From: Latrodectus hesperus
Taxonomy: Eukaryota; Arthropoda; Arachnida; Araneae; Theridiidae
Reading direction: 5' to 3'
Assembly (NCBI GenBank): GCA_037975125.1
Contig: JAJQOW010000226.1
Span: 1-64,000, forward strand
Length of the DNA stretch: 64,000 nucleotides
The notes under the pieces are model-generated. The model did not search any database and was not told where the DNA came from. It saw only the letters and a list, made by a program, of their open reading frames with translations. Both the position numbers and the translations under genes were made by a program. Positions 28,260 to 41,426 of this stretch are shown piece after piece. Numbering within the stretch: position 1 is the first letter of the stretch; every line of letters starts with the position of its first letter.

Positions 28260-28475
28260 TTGTCGGGAGTACTTTTCATAGATACTAGGTCAGGTTCACA
28301 TTTCCTGAGGAGGAAAACCAAGAAACTATCAAGCTTCTACCACTACAAATGTACATGCGGAAGACAGAAATGTGTCATTTAGCTGTCGCTGTGTAACAAT
28401 GGCTGGATACGAACTCGGAACCTTTCTTTCTGAAAGTATTGTCCTATTATTAGGTCCATTAACCTCCTAGGCACT
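28260..28475 (-). mobile_element. Probable tRNA-derived SINE, minus strand
   Basis: Read on the minus strand, this begins with a tRNA-like stretch. An A-box-like GGTTAATGGACCTAA lies around 28464-28450, and a good B-box match, GAGTTCGTATCC, at 28416-28405. The spacing suits an internal RNA polymerase III promoter. A body of about 150 bp follows with no relation to tRNA and no open frame. It is less AT-rich than its flanks. No clear target-site duplication or tail was found, so the boundaries are estimates. Confidence 0.5.
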
Positions 28476-29111
28476 AATTGTTTACAATTCAGCGTTTGAA
28501 ATTTAACATGGTAAGTTAGTTATGGTAAATTAGCTTCCCTTTTTTCACATAGGTAAAAATTTGCAGACTTTGAAGAAACATTTTGAATGAAGGGAGCTTA
28601 TATCCATATTTTTAATTAAAGATTATTCAAAATATAATTTAAATTAATAAGTAAATATTAAGTTGTAAAAAATATTTTTGCAATAAGAAATTTTACACCT
28701 CCTTTGTTTTTTTATACAACAGTGATAGTTAGGAAAATTTTCATATATAAATAACTGAAAGATTACTCAATTATTTAGTCTCAAATCACTTTTCGTAATT
28801 TTTCAAAGAGCTACATTTCTTTTTCCATATATGCAAAATTAATAAAAATTATTTTTTGAATTTATATTTTATACTTTAATATCATAAAAATATGAACAAA
28901 TTCTCATGAAGCACATTGACGTTAGCTTTAATGCCTATGGGTAGTTAATAATATAGTTCTCCGATATCTCGGAAAAAAAAACTCAGTTAAAAACTGACAG
29001 CAGGAAACCTTTAGTACCCAATGGTACCTTGAACATAAACAAGTTATTAAGATAATATATGTATTGCGTATGCGACTGTATGTGAATTTCACCACTTTCT
29101 TCACATAAGCT

Positions 29112-29347
29112 ATGTTATGTTGTTATTACTAATGACACTTGAGCAAGCCAAGCTTGCTATGCCTTAGCTATGCAAATTTAAGTCAGTAGGGTGCGTCTTT
29201 CATTTAAACAGAGCACCATAAAGGTAAAAGTGCGACTTCCTGATGGTGCCTCCGATAGATGGCACCGCCAGAGAATGCACTCCCCAAATTTGACATTGAT
29301 CTTGAGGGAGAGGAAATTTTCTCCAGACCATTGTACCCATGATAACT
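29112..29347 (-). mobile_element. SINE, 3' part (interrupted by the LINE)
   Basis: This G+C-richer block and 34666-34781 are inferred to be the two halves of one minus-strand SINE of about 350 bp. The 13-base sequence ACCCATGATAACT at the inner edge of this half (29335-29347) recurs at 34653-34665. That is what a LINE insertion into a pre-existing element produces. The outer edges of the combined SINE have similar sequences (CACATAAGCT at 29102-29111 and 34782-34791), a plausible but imperfect SINE target duplication. Confidence 0.55.
29335..29347 (+). repeat. LINE target-site duplication, left copy
   Basis: The 13-base sequence ACCCATGATAACT is identical to 34653-34665. The two copies bracket the complete LINE and define its 5' end at 29348. 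Confidence 0.85.
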
Positions 29348-29654
29348 GGTAAATAAGGAAACATTTATGTTCGGGGCGGTTCCCGAAACGAGAAGCAGCT
29401 AGCTCTTCATTGAACAACTGCCGGCTGATTGGAAACCAATTAACTCGATTTATTTTTGGATAAGTTTATCATTAGAACTATAAGCTATAATTTAATTTCA
29501 TATTAAAAAAAAAAAATTTATTTCCTCTTCAGCTCAAGTTGAGCGAAGACTTATTGCCTTTTCGGAATAGCAGCATATACTGAATACAGAAGCCATAAGT
29601 CTGGCTTCCTCTAAAATTCAAGTATTGGATATTCAACAAAATGAAGATCTAAAC
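29348..29654 (+). promoter_or_regulatory. LINE 5' untranslated region, presumed internal promoter
   Basis: In this class of LINE the promoter lies inside the transcribed 5' region. This stretch lies between the left target-site duplication and the first ATG of ORF1 and includes a small hairpin (TTCGGG / CCCGAA) at about 29370-29387. No specific promoter motif can be called with confidence. Confidence 0.4.
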
Positions 29655-30848
29655 ATGGATTTAAACATGGCAGGAGAAAGCAATTACGGAACAAACTTCC
29701 TTAGGACCACAGAAAACGACATGAACTGTCTTTTAGCTGCAAAAGAAAATGGAGTAAACACATTCAACATATTCTTAAAAGCCAACAATGGAAGGTCAAT
29801 TCCTAAAAATAAACCTCGGGAATTGAAAAATGAACTGATAATGAAGATAAAAAATTTCAAAAAGATCTCTAACAAGATAATAACAAGAGACGGTCGATTA
29901 CTAATGACAACGCAAGACATGGAAACAGCTACAGAAATATTAAACATCAAAGATTTACAAGGGATCCCGGTACACTACCAAATCCTATGGGAAAGCATCT
30001 CTACCAGGTTTCTGCTATTTAATATTCCAACTGAAACTTCACTTAAAGAGATTGCAGAGGAGCTGAGCGCTGAAAACGAAATCCCAATTTTAGAATTAAG
30101 AAGATTCAATAAGAAAAACCGTGAAGAGTCTCCAGTTCTGGTATCTATTCTGGGAATAAAGATACCAAAAGAAATAAAACTGTTCTTCACTAACCATAGA
30201 GTGGAGCTATTCATAGACAGACCTCGACAATGTGGTAAGTGTTTCAAATTCACTCATAACTCTAACAAATGCCCTTACGAAGTATTGTGCGTGCACTGCG
30301 GAGAAAAAAAACACGGAGAAATATGCTTAAATCAGATGAGATGCTCAAATTGTACAGGTTTACATAGAGCCGATTATAATGAATGCCCAACAAGGACAAA
30401 AGAAAAAGAAATTCTCAAATTTAAAGCAGAAAATAATTTAACACTAAGCGAAGCTAGAAGGCGATTCGCAAACAAAAATACCTTATATGCAAAGAAAACT
30501 TCCATGCCTATAGCCAGTCCAGACGTAGAATCGATGCAAGGGATCTTTGATAAATTGGCCCTTAAGCTGATAACCTCAATTGAAAAAATCATAGAACAAC
30601 AACTAACTAAAATTTGTAACATGTTTAAAAAATCTTTAGACTCTACTGTGGATAAAATCAATGAAACAGTCTTTACTAAAATTAATGAAAAAATTTCAAA
30701 GTTGACCACACCAATCTCTCCTGAAAGAGAAAGGAAGAAAAAATCAAAGATAATAAAAAATCCCAAAGCTTCAAAGTCAAATCAAATGGACTGTCAGCAA
30801 AGCGAAACAGAGAGAGAGATAGATCTCTCAGATTTCTCTGTTGGATAA
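29655..30848 (+). CDS. LINE ORF1: gag-like nucleic-acid-binding protein
   Basis: An uninterrupted ORF of 397 codons from the first ATG. The frame is open 84 bp further upstream but has no earlier ATG. About the first 190 residues are the variable N-terminus plus a region like the RNA-recognition fold of LINE gag proteins. Three zinc knuckles follow at about residues 193-244: CGKCFKFTHNSNKC (CX2CX4HX4C), CVHCGEKKHGEIC (CX2CX4HX3C) and CSNCTGLHRADYNEC (CX2CX3HX6C). The tail is Lys/Glu-rich with heptad-like hydrophobic spacing, suggesting a coiled coil. In the family this protein coats the LINE RNA and helps return it to the nucleus. The stop is 119 bp before ORF2, so ORF2 is probably translated by reinitiation or an internal start. 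The arrangement of the knuckles is typical and none is degraded. Confidence 0.9.
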   Translation: MDLNMAGESNYGTNFLRTTENDMNCLLAAKENGVNTFNIFLKANNGRSIPKNKPRELKNELIMKIKNFKKISNKIITRDGRLLMTTQDMETATEILNIKDLQGIPVHYQILWESISTRFLLFNIPTETSLKEIAEELSAENEIPILELRRFNKKNREESPVLVSILGIKIPKEIKLFFTNHRVELFIDRPRQCGKCFKFTHNSNKCPYEVLCVHCGEKKHGEICLNQMRCSNCTGLHRADYNECPTRTKEKEILKFKAENNLTLSEARRRFANKNTLYAKKTSMPIASPDVESMQGIFDKLALKLITSIEKIIEQQLTKICNMFKKSLDSTVDKINETVFTKINEKISKLTTPISPERERKKKSKIIKNPKASKSNQMDCQQSETEREIDLSDFSVG

Positions 30849-30967
30849 TTACAGTTACCGACTTAACCCATTTAATTATAATTTCATATTTGAAAGGATT
30901 TCAAATAAATAATTCTTATATCCGTACTATATAAGTGCCATAAATCTTTAGTTAATACATTTTTAAA

Positions 30968-33900
30968 ATGAAAATTGTGCAGTGGAATGCGAGGAGCGTT
31001 ACCAACAAAATAGACATTTTTAAGTTAGAACCTTTCATTTCCGCAGATGTATTAGTGATACAGGAAACTTTCCTTAGACCAAAAGACTTATTTAACCTAA
31101 AGAAAAAAATCATCTACAGAAAAGACAGAGAAAATAGAAACGGTGGCGGCCTAGTGATTGCAGTGACAGAATCAACATCATCAAAAGTAATTTATAAGAA
31201 CATATACAGCAGCAGTGGAACAGAAATATTGATCGTGAAAATCATTAATCGGAACGACACTATTAACATATTGAACATATATTCACCCAAAGGAAAAATT
31301 GAATACAGAGAATATCAAGATATACAAAAATATATAACACAAAAATGCCTAATTTTAGGAGACTTCAATATCAAACATGACCTATGGGGCGGGGAAACTA
31401 GCACTCATCAGGGACAAATATTGGCCGACTGGATCAACGAACATAATCTCTGCATTCTGAATTCATCTACTCCGACACATATTTCTCCTGCAGGAAAAGG
31501 TTCAAATATAGATCTATCAATTTGTACTTCTAACTTATTTCCACAATGTCAAATCACAATAGAAGAAGATTCATGTTTTAGTGATCATTTCCCTATAGTC
31601 ATTGACGTTCTTACCTTAGATCAAACTCCAAGAGTGTATAGGACACGCAGATGGAAAGATATCATCAACCAAATAAACGAAGAGTTGTGTAGTGAAACTA
31701 ACAGTTCATATGACAGTTTCCATAATATTACAGTTAAAGCCATAGAAGACAACAGCCATGAGCAAAAAATACCTGAAAAGCAGTACCCTCCATGGTGGAA
31801 TAATTTATGTAGTAAATTTTCATTTCTAAAAAAAGTGTACCTAAAGAAAGCCAGAAATACCTTAAAAACCAAGAACTGGATTTTGTACAAAAAATTTTCT
31901 GCAAAATTAAAATATATCATAAAATCGTCTAAAACTAAATATTGGGATGATGTCTGCAAGAAGCAGCAAGACCCGTACCTACTTTTCCGTATATTTAATT
32001 CAATGAATCGCCGATACAGAGATATCCAAAATTCTAACCTCCTAATAAATGTTAACAACCAAGAACTACATTCACCAAAATCCCAAAGTGAAGCTTTTGC
32101 AATACACTTCAATGACAAAATATACCATGAGCCAATACCAATCGACTACTCTGGATCAGAGAATATGAATATAAATAAAAAATTTACAATCAATGAGCTC
32201 AAATTAGCCATTAAGAAAACTAGAATATCCACACCAGGAGAAGACAAAATTTCTGCAAAAGTATTTAAATCACTAAATGAAGTAAGCACACGCCAGATAC
32301 TTCAAATATTTAATGATATATTTGATCAATGCTCTATTCCTGACAGCTGGAAATCTTCTATTATAGTACCAATCCCAAAACCAAACAAACCACAATCCAC
32401 ATTAAATTCATACAGACCTATATCTCTAACCTCTGTTCCTGCTAAAATATTCGAAAGAATGCTGTCCTATAGAATCACAAATTTCCTAATTTCCAATCAG
32501 AAGATAGAAGAACGCCATCTAGGGTTCATACCTTTCCGAGACAGTCAAACTGCAATACAACTTTTTCATTATGATCTGCATCAGGCAAAAGCCCAAAAGA
32601 AATTCATTATTGCAATATCACTGGATATAAAATCTGCATATGATTCAGTGTACATTGACGGATTAATATACAAATGCCTACAGTTGGGAATAACAGGAAA
32701 AACCGCCAAATGGATTCACAACTTTCTACAAGATAGAAGGATAAAAATAAGATGGAGAAATACATGTTCAAAACCAGTTCAGTCAACAAAAGGAGTTCCA
32801 CAGGGAAGTGTGTTATCCCCCATTTTATTTACAATTTTCATGTCAGACTTCCATGAAACTATCCCCCAAGGAGTTAAACATATAATATATGCAGATGACA
32901 TACTAATTTACTGTACAGGTGAAAAATTGGAAATAATTAAGAAAAAATTGCAAGAAACTTTGTATAACATAGAAAAATGGAGTAATTACTGGAAACTACA
33001 AATAGCTTATCAAAAGTGTTCAGCAGTAAACTTGTCCGGGCGTAGGGAAAATCCTGACTGGTCAATACAGTGTAACAATGAAAAAATTGAATGGAAAGAC
33101 AGCCTAAAATTCTTAGGAATTATATTTACAAAAAATGGAAACTTCCGGCCGTTCGTAACATACCTTAAAAATAAAGCATCTAGAAGAATAAATATTTTAA
33201 AAATACTCTCTAACAAAAATTATGGAGCAAGATCGCATCATCTAATCCAGTTAGCAAAATCATCTATCTGCAGCATTCTACACCACACTAGCAATATTTT
33301 TAGCTTTACAAACCATTCAGTTACAAAACCTTTAGAAACAATACAAACGTCGGCACTAAGAATTGCATTAGGGTTACCAAGATTCACTCCTAATATTCTC
33401 CTACGAAAGATTGCAAATATTGGCACAATAGAATCTGAATTTAGGAAAATGTCAAGCAGATTTTGGCTAAAACATATCTCATTGGAACAACTATCACCTC
33501 TCAAAAATATCATCCAAAACAGCTGCAATTCCGTGGAAAAGAAATATCACATACCCCTAGTGAAAACAATAGAGGAAGAAAACATTAAAATTCCCCACTT
33601 TATCCAATATAAGTATCCACAAATTCACTCTCTAACCAATTTCTCCATCCAAATCGACAAATACGATTTCCAAGATAAATATCTAACCAATCAAGAAATT
33701 ATTCAATTTTTTAATGATTTTGACAATAGCCTAATAGATCAACCTAACAGAATAGCCACAGATGCATCTAAAAAAGAAGATATAACCTCTATTGCTGGAT
33801 GGTCAGAAAAAGGATCATTTGGATACAGAGTTAATAATATAAATTCGGTCTTTTCTGCTGAAGCAATGGCGATCTGTCAAGCTATAGATGAATTAATCAT

Positions 33901-34573
33901 TTACGAAAGAAGAAATATAATATACACAGATAGTAAATCTGTCCTTATCGCACTGAAGGAATGTAACCAAAAATCAGCAAGCATAATATTAAGATTAAAA
34001 CACAAGATATGGCAGGCCTCAAAATTCTTCAAAGAGCTCCAAATTATTTGGGTTCCAGCCCACAAAGATATTATAATAAATGAAAAAGCTGATAAACTAG
34101 CCAAAATAGTCACAAAAGATGATGTAGATATTGAGTGGATTACCATAGAAGATTTTTACTCATACATCAAAAGCAACATTGAAAAATCTCAAGACAAAAT
34201 ATTCGAAAACAGTAAATATTACCTGAGGATTGGAGACATCCCGGAGTGGAACTCGATGGGGAGATCTCTCAATTCACGCAAAGAGGATGTATTGCTTGCC
34301 AGAAGCCTGGCTGGAATGCTATTGACTCCTTCTCTGCTTTACCGTTTCGGTCTGGCAGATTCAGACAGATGCAGTTCATGCTATGCGGTTGATAATGCTG
34401 AACATATAATCTTATATTGCCCCAGACATAAACAGGACCGCAAACAATTCTTGCATAATTTAAAAATACAAGAGAAAATAACAAACTACAAACAGTTGAT
34501 CAAAATCGTCACATCTAACTCGAAAAAACTAAAAACGTTTATTAAACTCCTCTTAAGCATCAACAGATTTTGA
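30968..34573 (+). CDS. LINE ORF2: endonuclease / reverse transcriptase / RNase H
   Basis: An uninterrupted ORF of 1201 codons, the usual size for EN-RT-RNase H LINEs. Residues 1-215 are an APE-type endonuclease: QWNARS (N7), IQETF (E33), GDFN (D132, N134), SDHF (D206, H207). About 460-730 are the reverse transcriptase: SYRPISL, SLDIKSAYD (D553), VPQGSVLSPIL (610-620) and YADD (641-644). About 925-1050 are RNase H: TDAS (D932), SAEA (E965), TDS (D988), HKDIIINEKAD (H1032, D1042). A C-terminal Cys/His cluster has C1135, C1138, H1146 and C1151. In the family it nicks target DNA, primes cDNA synthesis on the nick and removes RNA from the hybrid. Every expected catalytic residue is present. The start is the first ATG, immediately before the endonuclease motif. 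Confidence 0.95.
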   Translation: MKIVQWNARSVTNKIDIFKLEPFISADVLVIQETFLRPKDLFNLKKKIIYRKDRENRNGGGLVIAVTESTSSKVIYKNIYSSSGTEILIVKIINRNDTINILNIYSPKGKIEYREYQDIQKYITQKCLILGDFNIKHDLWGGETSTHQGQILADWINEHNLCILNSSTPTHISPAGKGSNIDLSICTSNLFPQCQITIEEDSCFSDHFPIVIDVLTLDQTPRVYRTRRWKDIINQINEELCSETNSSYDSFHNITVKAIEDNSHEQKIPEKQYPPWWNNLCSKFSFLKKVYLKKARNTLKTKNWILYKKFSAKLKYIIKSSKTKYWDDVCKKQQDPYLLFRIFNSMNRRYRDIQNSNLLINVNNQELHSPKSQSEAFAIHFNDKIYHEPIPIDYSGSENMNINKKFTINELKLAIKKTRISTPGEDKISAKVFKSLNEVSTRQILQIFNDIFDQCSIPDSWKSSIIVPIPKPNKPQSTLNSYRPISLTSVPAKIFERMLSYRITNFLISNQKIEERHLGFIPFRDSQTAIQLFHYDLHQAKAQKKFIIAISLDIKSAYDSVYIDGLIYKCLQLGITGKTAKWIHNFLQDRRIKIRWRNTCSKPVQSTKGVPQGSVLSPILFTIFMSDFHETIPQGVKHIIYADDILIYCTGEKLEIIKKKLQETLYNIEKWSNYWKLQIAYQKCSAVNLSGRRENPDWSIQCNNEKIEWKDSLKFLGIIFTKNGNFRPFVTYLKNKASRRINILKILSNKNYGARSHHLIQLAKSSICSILHHTSNIFSFTNHSVTKPLETIQTSALRIALGLPRFTPNILLRKIANIGTIESEFRKMSSRFWLKHISLEQLSPLKNIIQNSCNSVEKKYHIPLVKTIEEENIKIPHFIQYKYPQIHSLTNFSIQIDKYDFQDKYLTNQEIIQFFNDFDNSLIDQPNRIATDASKKEDITSIAGWSEKGSFGYRVNNINSVFSAEAMAICQAIDELIIYERRNIIYTDSKSVLIALKECNQKSASIILRLKHKIWQASKFFKELQIIWVPAHKDIIINEKADKLAKIVTKDDVDIEWITIEDFYSYIKSNIEKSQDKIFENSKYYLRIGDIPEWNSMGRSLNSRKEDVLLARSLAGMLLTPSLLYRFGLADSDRCSSCYAVDNAEHIILYCPRHKQDRKQFLHNLKIQEKITNYKQLIKIVTSNSKKLKTFIKLLLSINRF

Positions 34574-34636
34574 ATAAAGATCTTACTAGAATAATAGAGA
34601 CAAAAGCCGGAGCAGCTAAAAGTCTCAGAAATATCT

Positions 34637-34655
34637 ACCAACCAACCAACCAACC
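34637..34655 (+). repeat. ACCA tetranucleotide array at the LINE 3' end
   Basis: Five consecutive ACCA/ACCC units form the 3' terminus of the LINE, directly against the right target-site duplication. The element ends in this short tandem repeat in place of poly(A), as in several I-group LINEs. Confidence 0.8.
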
Positions 34656-34665
34656 CATGATAACT
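34653..34665 (+). repeat. LINE target-site duplication, right copy
   Basis: ACCCATGATAACT, identical to 29335-29347. The first base or two may overlap the ACCA tail, so the duplication is 12-13 bp. Confidence 0.85.
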
Positions 34666-34781
34666 ACTGCTCAATGAAAGACCACAAATTTAACGAGCAT
34701 GTACTCGGTGGGTCTTTGGGAGCATTGGGAATCGAACCCAGCCCTTCCGGATGTAAGGCCGATACCCTAACGGGCCCTTCA
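34666..34781 (-). mobile_element. SINE, 5' tRNA-like head (interrupted by the LINE)
   Basis: On the minus strand, 34777-34718 reads as a tRNA-like sequence. CGTTAGGGTATCGGCC stands at the A-box position, and a near-consensus B box, GGTTCGATTCC, at 34738-34728. Without the LINE it continues directly into 29347-29112. A polymerase III internal promoter followed by an unrelated body is the SINE pattern. The anticodon region does not look like a working tRNA and there is no 3' acceptor match, so I call a SINE head and not a tRNA gene. Confidence 0.65.
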
Positions 34782-34791
34782 CACATAAGCT

Positions 34792-35884
34792 GTTAAAAAG
34801 TAATGCAACTTAATTCCCACTTCAGATTCCCGATGTGTGTTGAGACTGAAGAGGAACACAAATTTATTTTAAATTTAATATTAAACAGAAATTAACTTTA
34901 GATTTAATATTCAGTTTGTATTTGTGCTTCTTTCATGCTCTTACTTTGTCAAAACTGCTATACAATCACAGATCCAGTGATTTGAGCTGACATGAAGAAT
35001 TTAGCAAATAGTAACAAAGTCTGTTGTCAAACAGTCACCACATGTTTGTAATTTTACGAGGTTTGTAACTTATGTTAAATGTTTTAAGTATTTGAACATA
35101 AAATCGAGTGGTGAGAAAATAATTTCGCTATTTTTAATGTTTGAAACTTGGCAAAAAACTTAAATTTAGAATTTATATTCATTTTAATAAAATAAATTTT
35201 TACTTAAAAAAATTCTCAAATAAAATTATCTTAATTTTAAGTACTTTCGCTGTGTTTGTAGTATAAATTCGTAATTTATAATTTTGAAAATACATATTTT
35301 TCATATTTATCATAAATTAATATAATGTATAATTTATTTTTTAATTCATTTAACAACTCATAAATATTTATTTTCTTATTTTATTTCAAAAAAGAGATTT
35401 AAGAAAAGATTTCATTAAATATAGATTGCAATTTTAACTGAAATGTATGAAAATAATGATAAATAAAATACTAATAAATATAATTAAAGTGTATAATGCT
35501 TGAAAAATTATTTTTTTAATGATTGAAGGATCTTGTTATTCATATTTTAGAAGGCATTTTATAAAATTAAATTTTCCATACTAGGTATAATTACTGTTCG
35601 GAAAAAATGCGTTTTTATAAAATTTAAGACAAACATTTTACGATATTACCTTTTAAATGATAGTGAAATTATGTACTCTAATTGATATAGAATAAATGAA
35701 CAATACATATTTGAAGCAAATTTGCATTATTAAAGTTATACCAAGCTTACACAAAATTAAGAAGATCCTTATGAAAACATTTATTTTCAGTTTACATTGT
35801 TATGAAATTAATTTTTGTGTCAGTGGTATATATATTGTTATTTCACGGTGCGCTTAGCGCGAGTATAATATTACGGTGCAATAA
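34792..35884. other. AT-rich DNA, no gene seen
   Basis: No supported gene or element. Confidence 0.65.
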
Positions 35885-35898
35885 TATCTATCTATCTA

Positions 35899-35972
<74 letters not shown>
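35885..35972. repeat. (TATC)n then (TA)n compound microsatellite
   Basis: About four TATC units followed by about 72 bp of TA. The TA tract at 38.9 kb has a similar but shorter TATC lead-in. Confidence 0.95.
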
Positions 35973-35976
<4 letters not shown>

Positions 35977-36092
35977 CTCAGACATTTTATGAAAGAAAAA
36001 ATAACTTAAATTGCCGTTTAAAATACATCGAATGTCATTATTAGGTTTCAAACTCATTTTTTTGGTATGCACCATTAATAGTTGGAATAAAA

Positions 36093-37066
36093 TCTCTTAT
36101 TTGCTTTTATTTTTAACAGTATATAAATTGCGTCATTATACTTTGGTCCTTTTATAATTTTGTTTTTAAAAATTAATCATTGTTTTATGAGAAAATTATA
36201 TTGATTTATTACAAGAAAATGTATATAGATTCATATCAAAATTTATATATGTAAGGGTACCTTCACTATAACTGATAACAATTAATGAATTACTGATGTA
36301 AAAAGTACTGAAAATTTTTATTAGTAGCTGAAATAAAAAGACAGACAGAAAATTTGATAAATCGATACGAGTGAAAAAAACTGAAACAGAATTGGTTACG
36401 TGACAAATATTGACAATTTATTCCATAGTAACATATATTAGGTTAAAAATTATACCTGCAAATTTAAACTTTATCCAAAGTAGAATTCAGTATTAGAGTT
36501 TCATTATGCATATTCATAGATTTTAAACAAAAACTATTCATAGATATAAGAATTGACGCTTAGCATTAGTGATAAATATAATTTGCAACATTTTATCTAG
36601 GAATAATGTTATAGAAATTCAATATTATAAATATAATTTTTTAGCAAACGACTTAATATGGCAAAATTAATATTAAATTAACGGTAATTATTGATACACT
36701 ACGTAAAATATTATTGCATGTTTAAAAATGCATCCCTAAACAATGAATAGTATTTTTAAATATTCACGGGTATATCTTTGGAAAAAAATCTTTATTGAGG
36801 AAGTATATTTTTGAAGGAAAATCTATTGCTATATTACTGAAACAGAAAATATTTTGATACCCTTCAATGTACTTAACTTTTATCACACATTTAAGGATTG
36901 GATTTTGAAAAACTAACATGCTTGCTAAGAAAAGTATTTAAAATTGCATTTTAAAGAAATTTTCTCTCCAAAATGTTTTTTTAGAAAATATGATTTAAGT
37001 TGATGGTTTGTGGGGAACGAAGTTTAGCTATTTAAATTTTCAAGTTTAAATTTAGGAAATAAGAAG
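36093..37066 (+). repeat. Dispersed repeat of about 980 bp, copy 2
   Basis: Direct-orientation match to 16782-17764, about 19.3 kb away. Shared landmarks include ATGTAAGGGTACCTTCACTA, TTTATCTAGGAATAATGTTA and AAAACTAACATGCTTGCTAA. Both copies lie downstream of a (TA)n tract but at different distances. Confidence 0.85.
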
Positions 37067-37639
37067 TTATAATAAAATCTAAAAATGTGTGATAAATATA
37101 CTTCAATCAATCTGGTGTGTAAAAATGTCAGTTTGAGATTTTCTTAAGATATTTTTCCTCTGAGCATATAATTAATGTCATTGTATTAGATTATATATTA
37201 TAAATGTCATTATTATTTTAGGAAGTTATTTGTTAATCTGAAAACATTCAATAACGGGATACAGTTTGTAAAAAATATGTAAAAAATAGTTAAAAAATTA
37301 GGTGTTTTAGACCATAATTGTATCACCTGAGTTTGACATTCTAAGTATTAATTTTACATTATTAGTTACTATTTTATATGGTTTAGAGAAGACTTGCAGT
37401 AAGATCTAATTGCTTAAAATAAGATTATATCAATTAATTTATTATAACATGGATTCATTTTTATATGCAACAAATCAAACCATAATGAAAAGTTATAGAG
37501 ACGAGATTTAGCCTAACTTAGATGAAATTTTTATTATCTGATAAAAACCATATTTATTGCTTTTTTTCATTTTGCATGATAAACGCTTCACTAAGAATGC
37601 TTAGCTTCATCACTACTTAGTAACGACCGATGTCCGTTA

Positions 37640-37945
37640 TGAAGCATTCTAGCAGCCACAGGGAAATTACCTTATGGAAGGACATTTTTATAGAGAAGTG
37701 AATTATATTCTTTGGCAAACCAAAAGAAATATCGAACACCCGTTTCGATATGCAGAAGGTAGAAGCGCAACAGTCCTCCCCCGTTGTTCCACAGTGGCTT
37801 CAAGTGAACGCGTGACTCCTCGCTCTGAAGAATGCTGTTCTATCTCTATGCCACATGAAGGCTAAGAAGGGTTAGCTTCAGAACAAAGCTATTCCCCGAC
37901 TGTTTTAAAGGCAAGAGCAAAATACCACTTGAGGAGATATTCTTT
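37640..37945. other. G+C-richer patch of unknown origin
   Basis: About 300 bp approach even base composition in otherwise AT-rich DNA. A 63-codon plus-strand frame (37674-37865) spans part of it, rich in R, S and E, with no domain I recognise. It may be an old mobile-element fragment, an exon or a promoter-proximal region. Confidence 0.4.
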
Positions 37946-37956
37946 TACAGCAGAGT

Positions 37957-37964
37957 TATATAAG
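37957..37964 (+). promoter_or_regulatory. Possible TATA box
   Basis: TATATAAG followed by AGCGCAGC, just downstream of the G+C-richer patch. A start site would be expected near 37,985-37,995. No ORF of interest follows, and in AT-rich DNA such matches occur by chance. Confidence 0.2.
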
Positions 37965-37999
37965 AGCGCAGCTTATCTTAAAGTGAATTCAATTATTTA

Positions 38000-41420
<3,421 letters not shown>

Positions 41421-41426
41421 TTGTTA

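Larger units (their letters stand above)
29348..34652 (+). mobile_element. Full-length non-LTR retrotransposon (LINE, I/R1/Jockey group with RNase H)
   Basis: A 5.3-kb element with a 5' untranslated region of about 300 bp, two long uninterrupted ORFs and a short 3' untranslated region ending in an ACCA tetranucleotide array (34637-34655). It is bracketed by a perfect 13-bp target-site duplication. It is much richer in G and C and in long open frames than its surroundings. ORF1 is gag-like with zinc knuckles; ORF2 carries endonuclease, reverse transcriptase and RNase H. An RNase H domain and a simple-repeat tail in place of poly(A) fit the I superfamily better than classical Jockey. No disabling mutation was seen, so it may be a young and possibly active copy. 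Confidence 0.9.

Noticed and set aside
29625..29654. A start for LINE ORF1 at 29625
   Set aside because: That codon is TTG. The first ATG in the frame is at 29655, so I used that.
31621..32118. 165-codon minus-strand frame and other minus-strand frames across 29.7-34.7 kb
   Set aside because: They are shadows of the two intact LINE ORFs on the plus strand.
34718..34777. A functional tRNA gene on the minus strand
   Set aside because: A- and B-box-like signals are present, but no complete cloverleaf or clear anticodon arm is visible and it continues into a SINE body.
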